Origin: Scatophagus argus
Lineage: Eukaryota > Chordata > Actinopteri > Scatophagidae
Length of the DNA stretch: 64,000 nucleotides
Reading direction: 5' to 3'
NCBI RefSeq assembly: GCF_020382885.2
Contig: NC_058501.1
Span: forward strand, 8,122,001-8,186,000
This document shows, in pieces, positions 1 to 11,600 of this stretch (its first letter is position 1; each line of letters begins with the position of its first letter). The position numbers were made by a program, and so were the translations under genes. The notes under the pieces are model-generated. The model was not told the DNA's origin. It saw only the letters and a list, made by a program, of their open reading frames with translations, and made no database searches.

Positions 1-30
1 TATATATATATATATATATATATGTATGTA
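1..30. repeat. (TA)n microsatellite at window edge
   Basis: About eleven TA units decaying into TATG, cut off by the left edge. It lies in the intron that follows the Pro-rich first exon at 102-248. Confidence 0.9.
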
Positions 31-101
31 AACTACGAAGCGTCTCCTTATCTTAAAATTGTTATATCTGTAGTTGTGAGGCCCGGTGATGGGACGCTTA
101 C

Positions 102-248
102 CTGAGCCTGTGGAGGGTATCCAGGGCCGGGCTGAGGATAGCCCGGGTTGGGGTTGTCGTAATAGGGCGGCGGGGGCGACTGGCCCATGGAGGACTTCTC
201 CTCAGACCATCCTGGCGGAGGTGCAGTCGCTGACTTGCTGGGGTCCAT
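102..248 (-). CDS. First coding exon of a Pro/Tyr-rich membrane-type protein (partial)
   Basis: On the minus strand an ATG at 248 opens 49 codons that end at a good donor (CAG|GTAAGC, GT at 101-100). The peptide begins MDPSKSATAPPPGW and continues with PPPPYYDNPNPGYPQPGPGY. A Met seven codons upstream (269) is also in frame, but the ATG before DPSK looks more like a start of this kind of protein. Such Pro/Gly/Tyr-rich tails with PPPPYY (possible PY or SH3 contacts) are typical of LITAF/CDIP1-type, TMBIM/GRINA-type and scramblase-type membrane proteins. The diagnostic domain would lie in later exons beyond the left edge, so I do not name the gene. The exon call is fairly safe because open frame, composition and donor agree. 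Confidence 0.6.
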
Positions 249-2872
249 AATGCAAAGTTTGGTTTCCAAGTTTTCAAAATACAGGTCTCACGTATTTTTT
301 TCTCAAGTGCGTGAAGGCAGACGTCCACTGTCACTAAGTTTTCTTTAACGCACTCCTGCTCCTTCAACGAGATTTGTCCAAGTAAGAACGTTTTATCAAA
401 TTTTCTCATTAGCGTCAAGTGACGCAGAACAAATAAGGAACTTGTGGTTATGACTTTCAAATTAAAAGCACGGTTGTTCACGAACTGAATTTTCTGACTG
501 CCCTGACAGAGCAAACAGTGATGAATAGTGAACAGTAGGCCTGTGTCGTAATATAAGATCAAAGAAGAAGAAAAATCCCTTCTATTAACATTAGTTTAAC
601 ATGGCAAAAAAAGTATTAAAGAAATAAATTACAAACAATCTCATAAATAGATTTTAAGTGCAGCAGAATTGCTAAGTATTAAAGCACCTTTGTATTAGAA
701 TAGAATAGAATAGATGACTGAATATACAAAACATTTCTGAAGACGAATGTCAGTAGGTTTTCTCAAGACTGCGTTTAGTCATGAGGCTTTTGTCCAAGGG
801 TGGGAGGAGGGAGGGGTGCTCAGATCGTTTTGTTAAGCAAAATTAACAATATTACACTGTAGACATAATGTGTTACAAGTAAAAGTTTTGCATTCAAAAC
901 TTTACTTCAATAAAACTAAAAGTGAATACAAAAAAAGATTGTCATCAAGAGACCATCAAAAATCGGGTGCACTCGTGGCCAAAGATGGCCAGTATTGGAT
1001 TAGTTTGTAATTATAGATGCCTCAGTGTGTCGGTGGATGGGGATGAAGCAAATTTTTGTTTGTTATACTACTAGACTGTAGCGTACTTCTGTTTTTTCTT
1101 CCTTTGTGTCTTGTTTGGTTTTTCATTTCTTGTCTGTTTGTTTTCCCAGCTTTTTGATTGTTTCCTCCTCCCTAATTTCACCTGTTTCACCTGTTTGACC
1201 CGTGTCTTGTTGCCTCACCTATTTATTGTGCCCCCTCTGTGTCTCTCTTAGTTTTCTGCAATACCTGTGATTTTTTGCTATTCAGTGTTCCTGAGTTTTC
1301 TGTGTTTCTGTATTTCTCTAAGTTCCCTGCATCCTGTTTGCTACCTTTCTTGCAATCTCTGTGCGCCCTGTGTTTGCGTTGTCATTTGGATTATTCTTTG
1401 TTTGGACTCTTTTCACTTGCATTCCCAGCTGCCTTTTGTTTGCTTCTGTTCCTTTTTTAAAGAGGGTTTATCAGTTAAAGTTTCTTTTGTCCATCTTCTT
1501 CCTTGTGTCAGCGTCTGCACTGAAGGTTCACCATTTTGTGACTCTGCAACATGGATAACTCATGAATTTAGCCAAGTAGATCAACAAAGTCTTATATTTA
1601 TCAGCAATAACACATCATCGTGTATTTGTTTTATTATTTTATGTTATAAATCTAAATCTGCAAGGTGAATAGCCAAACAATTAAAATGATCAAATACATT
1701 GAGTAAAAAATACAATATTTCCCTGAGAAATACTCAAGTGAAGTCTGAGGACCTCAAAAATACTTGATCAACTATCTTATGTTCAAGGGGATCTTTGTGA
1801 CACACCAGTGGCTGGGGAACATTTAAATCTAATAAATATTAAAACATATCCAGGGGGAAAAAAATTGCACGCATTTACTGCATGAAAATGATGAAAGGTA
1901 CTGCAGATACTGATATATAGAATTTGAAATATAACAGAACCAAGCACTGAAAAAATAAATAAACGCTCCAAAGTAGCTTCAACGCATTTCCATGCTCAGT
2001 CTTATTATTCCTATTTTTTTGACTTTTATTTTAATGCAAATTAGTACAATTTCCGGTCTTACTCTGGCTTCCAATGACTGACTAGACGCTGCTGCAGACC
2101 TCATTATCGTGAGCTAAATGAAGAAGGCGGGGCTAAAAGACGCGAGGTTGGCCAGAATTCAGGCCAAAGTTAACTGGAAAATGTTACTCTGTAGTCGTAC
2201 GATCATGTCGTCCACAATCACACCCCCCCAAGTATGGCCAAAATCCTTATAGACAAGCAATCAGTCAGGTTATGCTGCTCTTTCTTCACGTCATGCAGTG
2301 CATTGGTGCCACTCTCTCCTCTCAGTGTATATCCACCTTCAGGCCTATCAATTTTCTGTGGAATGCGTAATATGGCACATGGGCTAGCTAGATAATAAAT
2401 AGATACATATAGCATTGACCACTAGATGGAGGCACAGGCACAAATTACAGTCAGGCTTTCGTACGCCCACACAAGTTGTTTCGTGTTCTTGTCTTGACTT
2501 TTCTGTTTTTATAGGTGAAATGACAAAAACTTCAGGGGGAAAAGGGCCTTTAAAGCTCCACTATACCCTCACACAGGTGCCTTCACGTATTGTGCACAGT
2601 TACACCGGAACACTGCCAAAAGATAAGTCAAAGTTTGCATGCACTCTTTCCCTAAGACAGTGGTTGAATACATTTGTATTATGCCATGTTCATTAAGTTC
2701 TTTTCAGGTGTTCAGTCTAACACAGACTGGTGATCACAGCATTTCCTTCATAAGCCTGAGCAGAGGTCTGATCAGCTAACTGAAAACTCCTGTGTAGGTG
2801 TTAACATCTAGATCAGTTATTCTGAATTTGTTTTGTTTTACATGCATCTAAATTCCAAACAGAGGGATAAAT
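249..2872. other. Intergenic or 5' flank without recognisable gene
   Basis: AT-rich sequence. The first few hundred bases upstream of the Pro-rich exon may hold its 5' UTR and promoter, but I see no CpG-rich core. 690-713 holds a short (GAATA)n. 1070-1550 is strongly T-rich on the plus strand, and its open frames there look like composition effects. No splice-flanked coding exon was found. Confidence 0.5.
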
Positions 2873-3525
2873 TTCAAAAGCCCATGAGCCTGTGAATATT
2901 CTCATTCATCCAGGTCATGGTTATCTCAAGGAAATTCAATCGAATGCAACTGGACTTAGTTATTTGTCTTTGAAGACGTTTCACCTCTCATCCAAGAGGC
3001 TTCATCAGTTCATGCTCGCTTGACTAGGCTGGGACTAGTCCAACTAGCTGGTGTGGAGACCCAGGTATTTAACCTCTGTGGAGGCATTCACATTGTAAAT
3101 TGGTTTGTAAATTGGTCAATTTACAATGCTGCCCTTTCATCTCTTCCCAGGAGATTCCACAACTTAGCCTCTAAGGAAAACTGCCATTCACAAAGGACCC
3201 CATGTGACTCTAACGACTGTCGTTACAACACAACAGAGCAGTAACGAAGTCGAAACCAACTTTACCATCCCCAACGACTGTCTCTCAACGACTGTCGTTT
3301 GTCACAATGGGACACTAAACGAGCCTATGACACCACTGGTCATGTGAATGCCTCCACAGAGGTTAAATACCTGGGTCTCCACACCAGCTAGTTGGACTAG
3401 TCCCAGCCTAGTCAAGCGAGCATGAACTGATGAAGCCTCTTGGATGAGAGGTGAAACGTCTTCAAAGACAAATAACTAAGTCCAGTTGCATTCGATTGAA
3501 TTTCCTTGAGATTCAAAAGCCCATG
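2873..3525. mobile_element. Foldback (long inverted repeat) element with 14-bp target duplication
   Basis: Two arms of about 170 bp (2923-3092 and 3343-3512) are near-perfect reverse complements around a 250-bp core with no credible coding frame. The motif CTCATCCAAGAGGCTTCATC lies in the left arm and its complement in the right. The element is flanked by the direct repeat TTCAAAAGCCCATG at 2873-2886 and 3512-3525, which I read as the target-site duplication. The left end has about 35 bp outside the palindrome that the right end lacks. I recall related sequence as common in fish genomes and mRNA 3' ends. The superfamily cannot be fixed here, because a 14-bp duplication does not match the usual 8 bp of hAT or TA of Tc1. 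Confidence 0.8.
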
Positions 3526-4643
3526 CTTTGCAATGGCAAGGTATAGTTAGCACCACTAATATGAAAGACGCCAGTTTTACAGTATAGCTCTAAAATCAGA
3601 AACACTTGAACTACTACATTTAAAAGTCAGTATTTCTACTAGTTCTCATAGACTATTTTCATATATCGTATTTTCATTATGAGAAATGCAGGTGCTGCAC
3701 ACTCAGCTGTGCGTGCGATAACGGCAAATATAACAAATAATAAAAAATGTCTTATATGTAAGTATTAGTATAAGTTTAAGAGCAGATTTTCATGTTTCAT
3801 GCTCTCTTTTTGTTAAAATCTAATTTAAACTTTAGTGGATCTTGGCCCCCCACCCCAATTCTGTACACACATTTGTACACACACACACACACAGAAATAA
3901 CATTCCACTCACAGTCTGTTTCAATAATTGTTTTATAGAAACATGACAGAGTTTTTATATATCTCTGAACAGTGCAATCCACTACTTTCCTCCATAAAGC
4001 TAAACATGGGAATTAACAGATTATCATGAATTATCAACACTGCTCAAAACACTCACGACTACGTGGATTTCATATACTTGACATGAAAGCATGGACAATG
4101 GGTTAGGTTGGTCACAGTAAGCGACTAACATCTAAATGAATGTTTACAGTACACATACAGAAGTACTGCGAGACACTGACATGACCTATAGTATGTGGAC
4201 ACTTACAGGGAGTTTTTGGTAATAGGCTTGTGTTACCATTGTATGAAGTCACTTTCATGTCAATCAACCAAAACTATCAACGATAAATGATGAAGCATTC
4301 ATACAAGGAACTCTCAAAAAGGTTGGATATGTCAGTTTCTTCATGTCGAAGCTTTTTCAGCCTCAAAATACAAAAAAAAAAAAAAGAAAACTAAAAAAAT
4401 TAACTCATCTGACTGAAATGAAAGTGACAAAAACTGGGTGTAAAAGTGTGTGTAGGTCTGAGTGTTTGTGTGAAGGTGCAGGCTGCAGATCAGTAGCTCA
4501 GTTATCAGGCAGAAAGCATCACAACCCACAGCAGGAACACACAGGCTACTCTCTTTCGCTGTCTAACAATAAAACAAAAGCCCCTTGGTGGAAATCCTGC
4601 TGCTGCTCCTCTCCGTTATCTGTTGGTTGCAGGTTCAGGAAGT

Positions 4644-4645
<2 letters not shown>
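3526..4645. other. Intergenic or 3' flank of FXYD gene
   Basis: Low-complexity AT-rich DNA with a short CA tract near 3875-3893 and an A-rich stretch at 4372-4400. It lies downstream of the FXYD gene on the minus strand and must contain its 3' UTR and polyadenylation site. No further coding exon was seen. Confidence 0.5.

Positions 4646-4675
<30 letters not shown>
4646..4675. repeat. (GT)15 microsatellite in the FXYD 3' UTR
   Basis: Fifteen uninterrupted GT units, read as (CA)15 in the minus-strand mRNA. It begins only 12 nt after the FXYD stop codon at 4688-4690, so it should be transcribed. Confidence 0.9.
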
Positions 4676-4676
<1 letters not shown>

Positions 4677-4687
4677 CTGCTTGGCAT

Positions 4688-5609
4688 CTAGCAGTCACAG
4701 GAACGACCTGCAAACAAAAGACAGATGGAAAGGTTGAGTTTACAAGAGCTTAGTAGAGTTTACTTATTCACTTTCTGCTTGAAAACGGGATCAGAGACAT
4801 CATGCACATTACATTTAGATTTCATTTTTATTTTTCCAAACATAAAGAACAATTCATCTACTTGGCCACATTTAAGTCCTCTGTGTCAATCTGTATTGAC
4901 TATAGTACCAGAACAGAGTAGAGGTGAAGAACTAATACACTGAGGATCATTCTCACATAATGAGCAGGAGGAAGACAGAGTGTGTGTGCCTGTGCAAGTG
5001 GAAATTGCCAGTGCAGAATATCCCTGTGGGGCCCCTTCTGAGCTGCTTACGTACTCCACACACACACCCACACACCCACACACAGTGTTTTTCCATATGT
5101 GCCACCTGTGTATTTTGTGTACATCAAAGGTGTTCAAATCATACTAGCTCAGTTTTCCAGTGCCAGCTGACATCATCAGTGTCATCGGCGCTCGAGCTGT
5201 GAAAAAGTCATAAAACACTTCTGTTCTCCTCACGAGAGAAAAATCTAAATTCTTTATCTACACATTCACACTGTTTAATTGACTGTAGTTGTACCACGTT
5301 TGATTTGTGCGTAACACCTTTTATGACTGCACCATTGCATAAAACAGGAGCTGCCCTTCATCTCGCTCTTTCTCCGCCTGCCAGAGACCCAGAGTTCCAC
5401 CACCTGTTGACCAGTGAGGTCCGTGGCATCTGAGTCCAACACTATGGGAGCTTTCCATACTGTGTCAGAGTGCATGTATGTGAGACATGAGGCTGTTAAC
5501 AGTGAAACAGATGGACTGAGTAAATATAACTTTAGACCTTGGCAGGATGTTAGCTGGGTGACGAAATCTTGAATATATGAAGCTCTGTATCTTGCTACAC
5601 ACGTACATA

Positions 5610-5652
<43 letters not shown>

Positions 5653-8056
5653 GTGGGGGGTGGGGGGGGGGGGTGCTCATGGGGGTTTTGCTGGGTCCCT
5701 CTAAAAAATCTAATTAAAGAGTTTGGTCTAGACCTGTTCTAATTGGAAAGAGTCATGAGACAACTGTTGTTGTGATTTGACGCTATATAAATAAATTGAA
5801 TTTAAGTGAATTTATATTAAAACCCCAACTACATTCTCAGCTTTCTATATGGGTTAATAGATATTTTAGTAGAACTGAGTTACAGCAACCTATAAGGAAA
5901 CGAGTAAATCTTTCACATACAGTCTTCTAGACAAACTCTGAATGAACTAACATTACCTTGATCAGAGAGCATCTGCTGAGCATTGCTTCCTGTCCTCCTT
6001 CTGCAAAGACAACAAGAGAAAGTAAGAGAATGCACACTTCTTTTACAACGCAAAATTAAAAAGTGTTTGTGGTTTGGTTTCATGTGAAAGTACACAAATG
6101 TTTTCACATTTAAGTGCATGAAAGCTCACCTCTTGTTCTGGTTAAACTTGCACCTGCAGTGGCCACCTGAAACAAGAGAAAAGAAGCGCTGACTTTCTTT
6201 CTGTCTCTGTGTATTTGAGCATCGTCTGACGAGAACCAAATTTCTCCAACGACAGCATCTATAGTCTCTTTAACTTCTCCTTTACTGTATTTCTGATCAC
6301 ACTAACACACTGCTTGCAAAACAACTTGGCTCGAGTTTTCCGTATGTGTTCACCTTTAGAAAGCAGCGTCGCTGCCAGGTGCCTACGTTATATGTTATAT
6401 GTCACATTACACACTGATGTTGGTTCAAAGCAACGTCAGTGTAAAAACAGGTTTTCTTTATAGCATTATTGCAGAATCTCTGTGTAAAAGGGGCTTATGA
6501 CGAAGTGTGGATAACTCTGTATGTAAGTGTGAGCAGGATGGTGATCTTACTGAGTAGTATGGTGATGCCAATGAGACAGAGGACAGCAGCGAGAATCAGG
6601 CCTCCAACACGCAGTCTGTGGTAGTCTGCAGAAAGGCCATGTTAACAGTTTGAAAAGAAATGTGTCAAAGTTAACAAAAAAACATGAAAACTACAAGAGA
6701 AACAAGTGCCGATTATTATACAAAAAGTGATTTAGAGCAAACTGTGATAAAATGACAAAAAAAAAGAACATTAAAATAAGTTATAAAAAGATGCATTACC
6801 AAATGTAAATGGGTCATCTTCTGCTGTAAGAACAGATGTGAAGAGGGTCAGTTGAACAGCAGATAAATGAGGACTTACAGATGTCAAACAGTGACATCAT
6901 AAAGTCAACAGTACAAAGTGAGATGAGTAAATACCGTGGCCTAGTTTGATGCTCTCGCTCATGACTGACATCAAATCAATACCTCTCATACATGACACAC
7001 ATTTCTAACCAAAACTGAAAAAAATATCTGACTCTTCTGGTTCTAAAAATATTTACTGCAGCGTACTTACGGCTCTGTTCATCTGCAAACACCAGCGACA
7101 CAACTGCAGGAGTTCAGAAGGAGAGACACACACTTAACAACAATGAAACACAGCTTGACCCACTCAGTGTGTTTGTTAGGCATGATGACATTGGAAAAGA
7201 TAAGACACAATTCATTACTAAAATAACTTAAATTGGTTACATTAATATTATGGTAGTTTCTTTTTTTTATTTCTTGGTGCCTTTGAGGACGTACAGGTAA
7301 AATGCCATGTCTCCTATGTAGAATTTTTGACAAATGAAACTGTCAGTGCCAACAAATAAATAACAAGTAATAATAACAATAACAATAACAACAAATGAAA
7401 CACATCTTTGAAATCTCTTCAGTCCCGGCTGTGGTTATTGAAAAACCAGAAAGATCAGTTTAAAAATGTTACATAAGATGGATTATTTTCTTCTTGTCCT
7501 GATCCTCTCGTCTTTCCTCCTCACAGAACTGTGGATGTTGTTACCTTCACCTTTTCAGCACTGTGATTACAGAGCACTTCATCTGCCACCTTAGGAACTT
7601 TCTTTTTAACTTTCTTACAGTTTATTTCTACAGTTGATCACGATCAGAGGTCCACCTAGATTGACACCTAGAGTGAAGGGACAGATGATCTGTCTGGCCT
7701 CTCATCCAGTGCCTCACTGCGATATGTTATTTTAGTGTCACAAACATGACATACTTGAGCCATGTGCTGATGGAAGACAGCTTCAGCCAGGATGTCCTCT
7801 GTAAAGAGGAAGTGGAGCTCACAGGTCCTTACTGACACTGATGTGACATTAATTATGTTTAGCGGCGCTCTAGTTGACTAAAACTGATTGATACATCCAA
7901 AAATGAAATGACTTTTCTTTTTGACTTTTGAAGTATGAAGTTACTATTTTAACGGCATTCTCTGGAATTTATTTTTAGAAAAACTGAGACCAAATGAAAA
8001 GACCTTATAGAGTTTTACTCACGTGCCATCAACACCAAAGCGCAGACCTTCGACAT
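4688..8056 (-). CDS. FXYD-domain regulator of Na,K-ATPase, 88 residues
   Basis: Seven coding exons (minus): 8023-8056, 7071-7103, 6800-6823, 6551-6625, 6130-6166, 5957-6000, 4688-4707; all junctions keep frame (267 nt). Residues 1-18 are a signal peptide (MSKVCALVLMALVSLVFA). Then come the acidic stretch DEQSPEDD, the signature PFTFDY (residues 27-32) and LRVGGLI. The membrane helix spans about residues 37-55, followed by the family's Cys/Arg motif SGHCRCKFNQNK and the tail RSCDC. FXYD proteins are small type I subunits that tune Na,K-ATPase affinity and turnover. The signature reads F-T-F-D, with Phe for the usual Tyr. Exon 3 has a CAGCAG acceptor, so Glu24 may be optional. An acceptor at 8079 before the ATG exon shows that a non-coding first exon lies upstream, probably at 15.1 kb. 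The tail recalls FXYD6/FXYD1 types, but I cannot fix orthology. Confidence 0.9.
5612..5673. repeat. (GT)n tract followed by poly-G
   Basis: About 19 GT units (5612-5650) run into a G-rich stretch interrupted by single T residues. It lies in the last intron of the FXYD gene. Confidence 0.9.
5690..5806. repeat. Fragment of a common fish interspersed repeat
   Basis: Contains TTGTTGTGATTTGACGCTAT followed by ATAAATAAATTGAATTTAAG. I recall this end sequence (gcgctatataaataaa plus TTGAA units) as a widespread teleost repeat. The copy at 20205-20530 appears to be the same family in the opposite orientation. It is intronic, with no coding capacity. Confidence 0.5.
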
Positions 8057-8577
8057 CTTCGAGCTTGAGGCTGTTTACCTGTGGAAGTAAATACATGTGA
8101 AAAGGTGAAGTACCAGCTGTGGTACTGTGACTGGCTATTTGAACATGGCTCTGGTTACACTGCCATAGGGTAAATAATATGATCTGCAGTCCCAATGGCA
8201 TAAATAATCAGATTTTAAATGGGTGCATGTTAGAGAGCTGATTACTGTACTGAGTGGACAGAGACCTGATGCAACAGTTGGCCTTTATGTGTTTCTGAGG
8301 GGCACTGAGAGGACATAAAGACACAGAAACTAACTCCTCACTCATACAGGACATGCAACCGCACACACAAAGAAATCTGATCGCATTTAGACAGGCATAA
8401 AGTGGTCTCTGTTGCTCTCCTTAACACTCAGACACACACAGAAACATGATCTAACGTTGATGATGGGTACAAAGTGCTCTAACGGAGCACTGACAGGAGA
8501 ACTAGATCTCTCTGGGTAATGCATCATACTGTTGCCATTTCAAAGCTTCTATCTTCGTTTTCTCGTTTCCTTGTTAC

Positions 8578-8613
8578 GTTTCAATTCCTAACATGTAGGT
8601 TAGGAATTGAAAC
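8578..8613. repeat. Perfect 15-bp hairpin
   Basis: GTTTCAATTCCTAAC (8578-8592) and its exact complement GTTAGGAATTGAAAC (8599-8613) surround the 6-nt loop ATGTAG. It lies upstream of the ATG exon, in what is probably intron 1 of the first FXYD gene. Confidence 0.85.
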
Positions 8614-11600
8614 ATGTATGTAATATGTGATGTACAGTATGTATGCATCCGTGCACATGTAGTCACCTGCTACTGCCACTGAAAAAGTTCAGATTTTCTT
8701 TTTTGTCTTTAAAATGAGATTTCACCTGTTAATGAAAAAATCCATGTACTGACCCTTTCAAAGCCATTCCTGTCTGTACCGTCATTTTCATCTTAATCCC
8801 GGTGTACTTTACGGTATAGATGGTTAGCTTTTCATCAAACAGAGGAGATATTTTTATTCTCCCAATTCCTGCTACTTATTAAAACCTGACAAAAGCTCTC
8901 CTGTCTTAAAAACTTCCAGTCAGAGTTCTCTCCTGACACTGAGTCATGATTTACAATAAGCTCACATGTATCAGCTGTAGGTTTCCTCACAGCAGCAACT
9001 GCATCCCACACACAGTCTAAGTTGCTCTGTGTCCACACTGTTAGCTGCCACGCTAAGGTAACGTGTGCACTCTGAGGAGACACACCTTAAAAAACACAGC
9101 AGTGATTTTCCACTTAGTGTACTTTCACGCTGAGGGTTCCACAGCGAGGCGCAAACACACGTGTGAATTTTCCAAACTGGCAGTGAGTGGATGACATCAA
9201 GTTCACACTGCGCTGACTGACTGTATCTAAGAGGTGATCCTATGGGAGTGTCAGTCAAATTAATTTGCCTATTGAACTAGTCTGAATTCTTGTACAGCAG
9301 TATGATATTTTTGATATTTGATATTTTTCTGTTTGATATTTTTGCATCTGATCATTATTATTATTGAAAGTTTATTACTTACGTAAACTTTAAAGATGTT
9401 AGAGTGCAGATTCAGCTCCTAACATTAAGTGGTTTCGTTTGTAAAGTGTTCATAAGGAGACACAAACAACAGTGACCTTTGAGTTTCAGAGATCCCAAAG
9501 AAGGAGGATGAAAGTAAAACAATGTGTCTCTCTCCTCTGCTGTTGGTATTTGAAGGTTGGCAGAAAGGGAAAAAGAGAAGAGCAGGATGAGTGCTTCTCT
9601 CCTGGTGCTTCTCCACAGCAACCCGAGGCGAGGCACAGGGAATGCAAAGGATGGGAAACGGGCCAACGACCACTAGAGAAAGGTTTACCTTGGGAGAACG
9701 ATACACTGAGAGGAGAGTGAGGAGGGAGAGATGGAGGGCACAGACAGAAAGAGGAGAGAGAAGGACAGGGACAGAGAGTAGGCCACAGAGAGTATTACAA
9801 AGTGAAAAGTGAGAAGAGTAAAGGAGCGTATGAAATGGTGGGGCACAGAAAGCAGGAGAGTATAAAAGAGGAGGCTCCTCCCTGTTCCTGTTTGAAGATC
9901 ATTTTCTAAAGCAAATGTTAGTGTAAGGTGGAGGCAGGAGCTGAGTGCTGGAGGTGTGTCAGACAAAGTCACAGCGGAGGAACAAATCCTCATTCTGTAG
10001 AGGCAGCACAGCCAGCACGTTTGGTATTTTTGCTTTAAATATTAGTAGATTATCAAAAATAGCTTCAGATTAATTTTCTGTTGTTCAATTGATCAACTAA
10101 TTGTTTCAACTAATTTAATTACTATTTCACTCTATGCACGACTTTTGAAAAACAAACAAAAATCAGATAGAATTGCAGCGAATCAGCAGCTGATCTCGTG
10201 TTGTTTGTCACGATAAATAGATTTGATTTTCATGAGATGATTTACAACCATCTGTAAGAGAAGAATAATTCACAGTACTGTCTTGGTTATAGGTCTGGGT
10301 CCAAATGGGACAGCGTCTAAAGATGGAGAGGGATGGCAGGCTATCAAGGCTCACACATTTTGGTCATTTTGCAAACAAAGCGGGTGGCTGTTTACTGGTC
10401 ATGACTGACTCACTGATGGTGATGGGGTCAGGCAGGTGTATGGGTGACAACAACCACCTGAACACTACTGCGCAGACTCTGGCGTCGAATGACATCAGCA
10501 GTGCAAAATGGCAGCACTCGTGTCCGGGATATTTTAGCTTAACTTTTGTACAGCTGGAAGAAGTGGAAACACATTGAACATTTTCACATACGTCAATGGC
10601 TGACACTGAAGAAAGCTAAAAATATATCCAAAGAATTTCTGAAGACTCAACTCACGTAAAGTGGAGTTTATTTTGCCCTGAGTACAAATTCCCCGCAGAG
10701 TCCCGTCTCCAGCTCCGCCTGGTCCAGCGATAAAGAGCTTTCTGTGCTGGCTCGATCACACCACCCTGCCTGTCCCCGACTGTCCCTCGTGTTTTTGTTT
10801 TCAGCTCTTGCTCCATCTCTATTTCTTCCAGCCTTTAGGACTGTCTCTTACTGTGTCTCTGCACCCTCTGCTTCTTTCATTCTGTCTTCTCTGTATGATA
10901 CTCCTTCACACTTAGATGACAATCTTTAAGAATAGCCTGTTTGTTTAAAGCCACTGTTTCACACTGCTCTTCACTTTTGTTGAGCTGCTGTTTCCTTGCC
11001 AGTCCTGTCCAGCCTCTTCAAAACTCTCCTATACTTCTTCCCTTTTCTGACACACTTCTACACGTCCTTGCTCCTTCACCCATCCCCTGTCCTCTCCTTT
11101 TGTTAAGTCTTTTCCACTTATTTATCCCTTCAAATACAAACTCCTTGGAGCACAGGCCTTCCAGGCTCAATGCCACACTCACACACTCATCTTCTCTTTC
11201 CCATTCCACTCCTCTTCCTCGTCTTCTATTATACAGCAGTAACGTTACGCAATAGGCTACAGGGCTGTCAAAGGAGTTGTAACTCTTAAATACAGATACG
11301 TATCAGTCAGCCAGGGACCCACCCACCACTTTTTAAGTTTAAATATCCTAACTTTGCCATGAAAAGTTTTTAAAAAGACTATTTATGATCTAGCAAGAGG
11401 TTCAAATAAAAAAGGAAATCTGTAAATTATGTGGCATAACAGTAATGGGACAAATTTAAATAGTGTTTTTTTACTGCTGTGAGCACAACAAAAGCAAATC
11501 AGTTTAGCTCCATGGTCCTGGGCTGAGGCAGAAGTATATAAAAAAGCCACCAAGTCATATGCATAAACACACACAAACATGCACAGTCAAGTGTTTTGAA

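Noticed and set aside
1239-1668. Overlapping open frames of 65-133 codons on the plus strand
   Set aside because: They lie in a T-rich stretch that yields Phe/Leu/Ser/Cys-rich peptides, with no splice signals or domain; composition artefact.
5465-5680. His/Thr-rich frame on the minus strand
   Set aside because: It is produced by the CA repeat itself.
9412-11255. Several open frames on both strands
   Set aside because: The DNA is purine- or pyrimidine-biased and the frames have no splice-flanked or domain content.
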